A model generated the notes under the pieces. That model saw nothing but the letters and a program-made list of their open reading frames with translations. It did not search any database and was not told the origin of the DNA. DNA of 64,000 nucleotides from Calamus simplicifolius (Eukaryota > Streptophyta > Magnoliopsida > Arecales > Arecaceae). Every line of letters starts with the position of its first letter. Positions within the stretch are counted from its first letter, which is position 1. This document shows, one piece after another, positions 57,864 through 64,000 of the stretch. Made by a program: the position numbers and the translations under genes. Where the stretch lies: assembly GCA_900491605.1 (NCBI GenBank), contig UESW01004374.1:622825-686824 (forward strand), written 5' to 3'.

Positions 57864-58919
57864 GAGATTAATTATGTTATTGAATACTGAAATTCACTAA
57901 ATTAATTACTATTTAGAAAATCAAATTTAAACAAAATATTCTACTGTAAAATTATTTAATCTAAAAATTAATAGAGTATAAAAATTTAAACGTGCAAAAA
58001 TATGATAAGAATAGATCTAGAGTAATTGATTTCACCTAACAAACCCACATGATTTATTATTCTTAATTATTAAATTCTAATAATCCCATATTGATGATTA
58101 AAAATTCTTAATTATTCAATATCTTCTCTCGAATATATCTCTAACTAACAACTCCATTTCTCTATATGAATTTAATTAATTAGAGACTCATTATGCACTT
58201 TGATTTTTTTAAAATCACATTAATCGCAGTAAAGTATCTCTACTTTCGCTCAACTAATGGTGTTTAATTCTAGATGTAAAATAACAAATCACCTATCGGT
58301 CTCATTGTAATTCAATTGATCAAACAATAAATTGTAAGAATTAATCATAAGAAATAACAAATCACCTCTCCTCTCGGTCTCATTGTAATTCAATTAATCA
58401 AATAATAAATTGTAAGCATGAGTCATAAGAATTAAACACTCAATCATAAAAATATTAAAAATAAAATAACTAATAAAATAAATTGTATGTTCATTGATAG
58501 ATTACATTAATGCTCTAAAAAAAGAAATTAGTTCATAATAAAAGCAAAAAGAAAACTAAAGAAACTTATGTTTTTCATTGGAAGCAATTGATGAACATGC
58601 AGCTTCAGATCCTCTTTCGTTGAATTAGTCTAAAAGTCTCTAGCTCTTTATCTCTTTACACTAGGTTAAAGATCCGTTGCCTTTTTTTTATAGTTGAAGA
58701 AACCATAGCTGGATGAATACAATGCCCCGCCTACGGATGGATAAGGATAGAATTTTTCCCATTTGAAATACGGCGTTGCCGTGTTGAAGACATGTTAAAA
58801 ATGTTGGGAGTCCATTGGAAAAAACCATAGCATGAAAGGAGTCCCACTTTATCGCTTTTAGTCCTCTTGCATGCGAATCTTCACTGCCTGGTGGAGTTTG
58901 TTGCCAAATGCTCCCCCTC
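57864..58919 (-). repeat. Element E right LTR (5' LTR), truncated at both ends
   Basis: Matches 26394-27420 of the left LTR in order and orientation. It lacks the 80 bases that end the left copy (GCGAACA terminus), so the primer site next to it is gone too. On the outer side it stops at GCTCCCCCTC, after which different repeats begin. 57623-57863 holds the gag leader with no recognised feature. Confidence 0.65.
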
Positions 58920-59030
58920 AGCCTCGGACCTAAATCCCCTCGGTCTCAGACCTCAAGTCTCCTCGGCCTCAGATCTAAGTCCCCTCGGCCTCGGACTTCA
59001 AGTCCCCTTGGCCTCCAGCTATGGGTCCTT
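58919..59030 (+). repeat. Short ~23-bp tandem array at the LTR break
   Basis: Five imperfect units of CCTCGGCCTCAGACCTAAGTC-like sequence begin exactly where the E LTR homology ends. Confidence 0.7.
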
Positions 59031-60100
59031 TTGGAGGGCTTGTGCATCATGGGACAATCCTACTCAAGGGTAGTCTTTATTTGACAATTGAAGATTGTTT
59101 GGAGGAAATGTAGTATGATTTTATAATTATATTTTAATTAAGGGGTTTCCTTCTATTTTAAAATGGAGTTAGCATTCCTATTTTCTCCTGCATTAGGGTG
59201 TTCTTAATTTATATCACAGTTGTTTTTTATGTACATTTATGTTCCTAATTATCATTTTCAGCATTAATTTATAATATGTAGTCTTCTTTCTGAGCACTGA
59301 AATTTTTCTTTTTGGGTTAGTATCTTTGTTTGCTTCGTTAGAGCACCTTGATTTTATCGGTGAAGGAAAAATGGTAGAATTGGAGTTACGGAGTGAATTT
59401 TCACAAAGAGATTCCTCATAAGATGAACCATTTATTGGTACATCTTTCACTAAATGCATTTTATTTCAGTTGCTATTTCATCTAAAAGTATCTACTAGCT
59501 TAAGTCATTCTTTATTTGTAGATGTAAATTATTTTCTCTTTATACTATCATACTAGGAAGTCTATTTAGGTGACTTTGGTTGAAGTAAACGGGTATCACT
59601 AGCTTACATCACTGATTTTATTGTTGTTATCATTAATAGTTGTTCCTTCCTACTTCATTGTCAATAATTGAAGTATTGTTGCAATTTTGATATTAATGGA
59701 AAAAGTGCATGATTTTGGTACGTTGCAAATGTGCTTATATCGATATTTTGGGATGTTGTAAATGTGCTTATATCGGGCACTATCTCCTGGTGCTTCATAT
59801 TGTAGTTATTATCTTATAAACATTTATGTTTTTAATTTTCTTTTCTCAGTGGTAGTTTAAAATTTATTAGTGTCCCCTGGTCCCTTTGGTTGTGGAACTT
59901 GCCATATTTTGAAGCATGCTTTACTGTAATGTGTGATAAACTCCATTTCTTCTTGTTATTGCGTTTGGGCTATCTTTCGGCTCTTTTTGTCACTATGCCG
60001 CACTTCGAAAGAATTGGGTACTTTATCAAAAGTCTAATATTGTGGCTGTGAATCGTAATGAACAGTAATATTCTAAGAAAAGCCGATACTTCTTATAAAA
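59031..60100. other. AT-rich unassigned sequence
   Basis: No gene recognised. A short direct repeat (AAATGTGCTTATATCG at about 59728 and 59760) is the only local structure seen. Confidence 0.5.
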
Positions 60101-60108
60101 ACTGAGGA

Positions 60109-60114
60109 TTTATT
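60109..60114 (-). promoter_or_regulatory. Candidate poly(A) signal in viral leader
   Basis: AATAAA on the minus strand, about 515 bases downstream of the TATA box. Pararetroviral transcripts end past the promoter, so the position is plausible; the match is only six bases. Confidence 0.3.
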
Positions 60115-60628
60115 GATAATAAAGCTTATATTAAGCTTAGAAAGTATGCTACATGAAAACTTATATGAAACCGAGAATTTACATAAAAGCTGACAATAGA
60201 TTTTTACATGGAACTAGCTTCTGGGATTTACGGAGTATGGCTGGTTCCTTCTTCAAGGTTGAGAGAGGGATCGTCGGCAAGGTTCTGGTTGGGAAATGTC
60301 TGGTAACTGAGGTATACAATAGTTTGGGTGATTATGCTCATGAGTTCTTCGAAGAGGGAATAGAGTTCTGGGTAATGTGGATACCAGGTATCTAGCAAGT
60401 TCATGAGGTCTAAAGTTTCTGCGGTAAGGTTTAGGATACAGTTTGGTTCATTATTGAGTGGTTATGGCTGGTGGTAGGCCTGATGATGGTAGTAGGTGGA
60501 TGCGGACAAGGGTTGTTATGAGGATGAGCGGATGAAAGCGGAATGAGGTTTAAGTGTTTGTGGTTTGATGGTTTGAAGAAAGTGGAATGGGAGCAGAGCG
60601 GATGATTTGGATGGAGATGGCCATGGGT

Positions 60629-60636
60629 TTTTATAG
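60629..60636 (-). promoter_or_regulatory. TATA box of endogenous caulimovirid
   Basis: On the minus strand GGCTATAAAAACCC lies downstream of the second ORF, where the intergenic promoter of such viruses is expected. Confidence 0.55.
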
Positions 60637-60664
60637 CCTTGGGATAGTGGAGCAATAATGCCTG

Positions 60665-60810
60665 GAAGGACAATAATTGGGATGAATAATGGAGTGTATA
60701 GTCTTGAAGGACAATAATTGGGATGAATAATGGAGTGCATAGTCCTGAAGGACAATAATTGAGATACAGGTCTTCGGATGAATAGTGTTCTTAGGACAAT
60801 AATTAAGGTT
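60665..60810 (-). repeat. 41-bp direct repeats upstream of the viral TATA box
   Basis: Two nearly identical 41-base units (60665-60705 and 60706-60746) and one to two partial ones share GAAGGACAATAATTGGGATG. They start about 30 bases upstream of the TATA box on the minus strand. Confidence 0.8.
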
Positions 60811-61268
60811 AAGGACAATGATGGAGTCTGGTAAAGCAAGGAGGATGGGTCGCACCGAAAGGGTACGGTAGTTTGGGACACTTGGCGAGCACTGCAGCAC
60901 ATGTACGGCTGTATTTATGACCTTTTTTAGGACAGTGCTCTCAAAAAAGAGGCTGGAAGTTTGAAAGGGTTACTGGAGCTTCACATGCTGTGACTGTTGG
61001 AGTCTGAATGGTTGTTGAGCCGGAGATTCCGTCTGTCTGGATGTGCTATTGAGAAGCTTCACGGATGTGAACTTGTGGTTTCACAGGAGTGAACTGTGGT
61101 TGTTGTTACATCATATTTGCTGGTGTGTTGGCAGGTTGCCACTATGGTCGGCAAGTACGGAGCTGGCTGGCAGGCTGGGCTGCATGAACTGGACTGCTAG
61201 TGTGGTCGGCAGCTAGTCTGGGCTGGACAAGGCCTATCTGGAAGGGCTTGTTATCTTCCTTAAGATGA

Positions 61269-62281
61269 TTATATGATGTCATAATCTTCATAAGGGTCTT
61301 GTGTAAATTGCATGGTTGCTGGATCTGGTTGTGATGATCCAATGTCTTCTTCGTTGTCTGAGTCTCCAAGTTGAGATAGTTCTTCCAATAGTTTTTTCTT
61401 TAATTCTTTTTTGTTGGGAAGCTTACCTGTTGCTGGAGAGGCTGAGCTTCTTTTTGGCTTTGGAAATTGCTGAGGATTGTCATAAGTGATAAGCCATAAT
61501 CTGATGTTGTTTATTAGTAGTCTTTCTCCTGACTGGAAGTTCTTCCACCATTTGATTCGGAATCTGCGTTCCAAGATGGATGGATATTGATGGTCTAAAG
61601 TCTTGCTGATGGCAAAAGCTGAAAAACCAATTGTGATTTGTAGGTTTAAGGTAGAAGGCTTTAAACCAGGCTTTCTGGTAGTCAAAATAGTTATATTGCG
61701 GAGGTGAATATGCCTGGGAAAATGTTTTGGACTGATAGGGGTTTCTCCATTCTTCTTTGGTGATGAATTTCAAGATTTTGCATTTGGAATAAGCTACTGC
61801 TTCGGAATTGGGTTCTGGAGTATGAGTTATTTTGCAGAATCTGAATCTAAAAGAATGAACTCATAATATTCTTAGGATTTGAAGGGTACTTCATACCCAG
61901 TAGGTAAATGATATTGGATTATCTTTCCACTTACTGAAGGGAATATTCTGGACAGTCTGGGAGTTTGTTGGTCACTCATTTCATCCTTTTCTAAGAGTTT
62001 TACTATCAAGGAACAATTTTTTGAAATGTATGGGTTAACTGGAGGTGTCTGGATGGACTGGATCTGGTCATACCAGGACTAGGTGGACTGGGCCGACTGG
62101 GTCTGCTCTGATTTGGAATAGTGTTTGGGCTAGGAGGAGACCATTTCTGGGTGGCCTGAGAGTAACTCTGGGAAGATGAGGAACGGGCTGAATACTGGTT
62201 TTTAATAGGAGTAATAGTTCTAAGTGGTACCAAGGTCATGGGCTTGGCGTAGCAGGCTTTGGATCTGGGCTTTTCTGACAT
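61269..62281 (-). pseudogene. Second ORF of endogenous caulimovirid, unknown function
   Basis: The ATG at 62281 overlaps the end of the RNase H frame. The N-terminal part is Ser/Pro/Gln-rich. A conserved-looking middle (about 61800-61600) contains ITKEEWRNPYQSKTFSQ and an aromatic segment, KAWFKAFYLKP, which recurs in plant endogenous caulimovirid ORFs, as I recall. The C-terminus is acidic and ends at a stop near 61269. At least two frameshifts (near 62000 and 61560) break it. Function is unknown; I assign it by position and general resemblance only. Confidence 0.55.
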
Positions 62282-62282
62282 T

Positions 62283-63200
62283 TTGTTCCTGTAAGGAATT
62301 CTCTGGTTAGAAAGTCTGGTAGGCTATTTTCTATTCCTTTTATAAATTCTATCTCGAAATCAAATACCGATAAAATAGCTTGCCATCTAGCAAAATTTGT
62401 TTGGAAACAATATTTTCAACATCTTTTTCTAAAATGTCTTTTGCTGATTTGCAATCAATTTTGAGAAGAAATTTTTTGAATATAAATCTTTTTTCTTTGA
62501 TTTCGTCTAGAAATTTGTCTGCAAATTATACTGATCTTTCAATAGGTTTAATGGTACCTTGACATATATAATGTCCTAAGAATCTTATCCTGGTCTGAAA
62601 GATTTTAATCTTAGGGGCTGATATTACTAATCCATTTTGTTTTGCTAAACTATGAAACTGTCTAATGTGTTTGACATGTTGACTTAGGTCTTCTGAGAAG
62701 ATTAATACATTATCTATGTAAACTATTATGAAGTGAGATTCTGAGTTAAATATTTCATTCATCATATTTTGGAACTCACTAGGGACATTTTTGAGTCCAA
62801 AGGGCATCACGTTCCATTCGTAATGTCCAAAGGGTACCGTAAAGGCTGTCTTATATCTGTCTGTTTCTTTAATCTGAATTTGCCAAAATCCTGATTCATG
62901 TCAAATTTGAAAAATATTCTTGCATTGTAGAGTCTTGATAATAGGTTTTTCTTGTTAGGAATAGGATACCTAATCCATTCTAAGACCTTATTTAGTGGTT
63001 TATAGTTGATGACTAGTATGGGGGTTCCTCTTTCTAATTCTGAGGCTTTTTGAAAATAAAAGGCTAAACATGACCATGGAGATTTACGGGGTCTAATTAA
63101 CCTTTTATCTAAGAGATCTGATATTTCCTTTTTGCAGTATTCTAATAATTCTGCATTCATCTGAATAGGCCTAGCCTTTGTTGGAATCTTGGTTTCCTTA
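62283..63200 (-). pseudogene. Caulimovirid reverse transcriptase with truncated RNase H
   Basis: The RT finger/palm part shows LLEYCKKEISDLLDKRLIRP, LVINYKPLNKVL and MPFGLKNVPSEFQNMMNEIF. The catalytic box reads YIDN, so the second Asp is Asn. A frameshift lies near 62810-62880. After the palm the sequence jumps from the connection region (about 62535) to the last part of RNase H (about 62450-62290); most of RNase H is deleted. The polymerase of the source virus copied its RNA into DNA; this copy is inactive. Assignment to Caulimoviridae rather than Gypsy rests on the palm sequence and absence of integrase. Confidence 0.8.
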
Positions 63201-63579
63201 AAGTCTTTAACGTAGGGTAGACTAACCTAGTGTCTTTGTCTATCCCAAAAAGCTGTAGGATTTTGACTGCATAATTCTTTTTCTAACTTTTCTTGGATTT
63301 CTTTTATTTTGTTTTTCTAAAAGTCTTCTTGTAATTATTTCTCTATTCTGGTCATTTTGATCTCTTCCTTAAGATCTAAGAGTTGTTGTTCTTTATATCT
63401 TAGATATTGGATCTTTTGGACACTAAGATCCTTAAGTAGATTAACTTCTTTGGTTTTAGCTAAACTTAACTTTTTGATAGTTTCACTGTAATGATGATTT
63501 TATTTAGGTAACTTTCTTGTTCACTTCCTTCTTCCTGAAGGACTTCTTTTCCTTTATCTGGTTTCTTTAATTCTTAACA
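63201..63579 (-). other. Short degenerate spacer between movement-protein and RT parts
   Basis: About 380 Lys/Glu/Ile-rich, stop-ridden bases. The space is too short for coat protein and protease, which I do not recognise here. Confidence 0.5.
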
Positions 63580-64000
63580 TTGGTACTAATGGCACTAAGG
63601 ATGGCATCCTTTGTTTCATTAAAACGGTTATCTTTTAATGCTATAAATATAGGTTTATCCATTCCTTCTCTATGGTTTGGAATTATGGCCACTTGGACAG
63701 CTACTATGTGTATGTATTTGTATTTGGTATTAGTATTAAAAGACTATATATCTTCTTTTCTAAAAAGTCTAACACTGGTTTGGCCATTGTTTAACCTAAT
63801 GGATAGACTACATTCTGCTGTCTTCACTCTGTATTCTTCAAAAAAATCAAAGCTTCCTTTCTTATATATCTGACTATATTTAATTTTTGGAATTTTCTTA
63901 TTTGTTATATCGATTTCTGTTTCTAATACTGATTTAGTCAATATATTAATGGTTTCTTCTGGATAAAAGTCTTGGTCTTGGGATTCATCAGTTTATGGAC
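63580..64000 (-). pseudogene. Movement-protein-like segment of endogenous caulimovirid
   Basis: The minus strand reads KKIPKIKYSQIYKKGSFDFF, then after a frame change YKYIHIVAVQVAIIPNHREG and MDKPIFIALKDNRF. This resembles the 30K-type movement proteins that open the caulimovirid polyprotein. Its N-terminal part lies beyond the window. It is fragmentary and broken. Confidence 0.55.

Larger units (their letters stand above)
26314..58919 (-). mobile_element. Element E: old Athila-like Gypsy element, host of three nested insertions
   Basis: Two copies of one LTR sequence (26314-27574 plus a short remainder after Copia D, and 57864-58919) bracket a minus-strand gag (57622-56000) and protease (55902 downward). 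The protease frame continues across the insertions of Gypsy C and Copia B. RT, RNase H and integrase are absent. After the protease remnant (about 32300) there is AT-rich DNA and then a PPR gene fragment up to the left LTR. Gag and protease motifs match Athila-type elements. Whether both LTRs belong to one insertion is inferred; no TSD is visible. Confidence 0.6.
60100..64000 (-). mobile_element. Endogenous caulimovirid fragment, florendovirus-like
   Basis: Minus-strand viral order runs from the right edge leftward: movement-protein-like segment, RT, shortened RNase H, a second ORF, then a TATA promoter and leader. A two-ORF layout with an unknown second ORF after RNase H fits florendoviruses, which are known as endogenous elements in many angiosperms. 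There is no LTR and no integrase. Coat protein and protease are not seen between the movement-protein part and RT. Stops, frameshifts and deletions show an inactive genomic relic, which continues beyond the window. Confidence 0.7.

Noticed and set aside
60380..60386. Possible viral primer site TGGTATC on the minus strand
   Set aside because: Only seven bases match the initiator tRNA-Met primer site and the next bases (CACATT) do not; chance is likely.
60431..60902. Minus-strand frames of 80-128 codons in the viral intergenic region
   Set aside because: They cover the 41-bp direct repeats and the TATA box; the products repeat IIHPNYCPS-like units and have no relatives I recognise.
1..64000. 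tRNA, rRNA or other structured RNA genes
   Set aside because: I saw no cloverleaf, rRNA or snRNA signature on either strand by eye; a covariance-model scan could still find one.

Overview
This is nuclear DNA from a flowering plant, probably a monocot and possibly a palm (the species guess is weak). It is almost entirely nested, decayed LTR retrotransposons. I see no intact host gene. Evidence for a plant: Ty3/Gypsy elements of Tat type (two RNase H domains, an antisense gene) and Athila type, Ty1/Copia elements with the initiator-tRNA-Met primer site TGGTATCAGAGC, a plant PPR gene fragment, a Ulp1-protease-like pseudogene with plant-type introns, and an endogenous caulimovirid. One N (position 29) and many frameshifts fit draft assembly of heterochromatin.

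Layout. 1-4964: non-autonomous Tat-like element F; its 5' LTR is cut by the window edge and its 3' LTR carries a fragment of a SIRE-like LTR. 4965-9150: AT-rich DNA and a broken Ulp1-like gene flanked by degenerate direct repeats. 9152-15774: Copia A, a 5'-truncated integrase/RT/RNase H body, one LTR interrupted by a clean solo LTR (TSD CACAT), then a primer site and leader of the same family. 15775-25128: Tat-type Gypsy H on the minus strand (gag, protease, RT, RNase H, second RNase H, integrase), with a small plus-strand gene with its own TATA box between two tandem arrays; only its 5' LTR is present. 25129-26313: unassigned DNA with a strong hairpin.

26314-58919 is a nest built on an old minus-strand Athila-like element E. 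Copia D (27575-31220, TSD GCAAC) sits in or at the edge of E's left LTR. Copia B (32481-42086, TSD ATCAC) and Gypsy C (42210-55663, TSD ACATC) sit inside E's protease gene, which reads on across both insertion sites. A PPR gene fragment lies between E's protease remnant and its left LTR, where RT and integrase would be expected.

Gypsy C is the most complete element: both LTRs, TSD, gag-pol with dual RNase H, a ~141-bp tandem array, and a multi-exon antisense gene with a TATA box that encodes a 'putative gypsy-type transposase' (PF04195-like) domain. 60100-64000 is a minus-strand endogenous florendovirus-like fragment: movement-protein part, RT, shortened RNase H, a second ORF, then a promoter with duplicated upstream units.

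Most worth following: the antisense genes of C and H; the PPR fragment inside E; the identical nonsense and frameshift lesions in Copia A and B; the hairpin-forming minisatellites in LTRs and untranslated regions; and the large array-length difference between the two LTRs of C.
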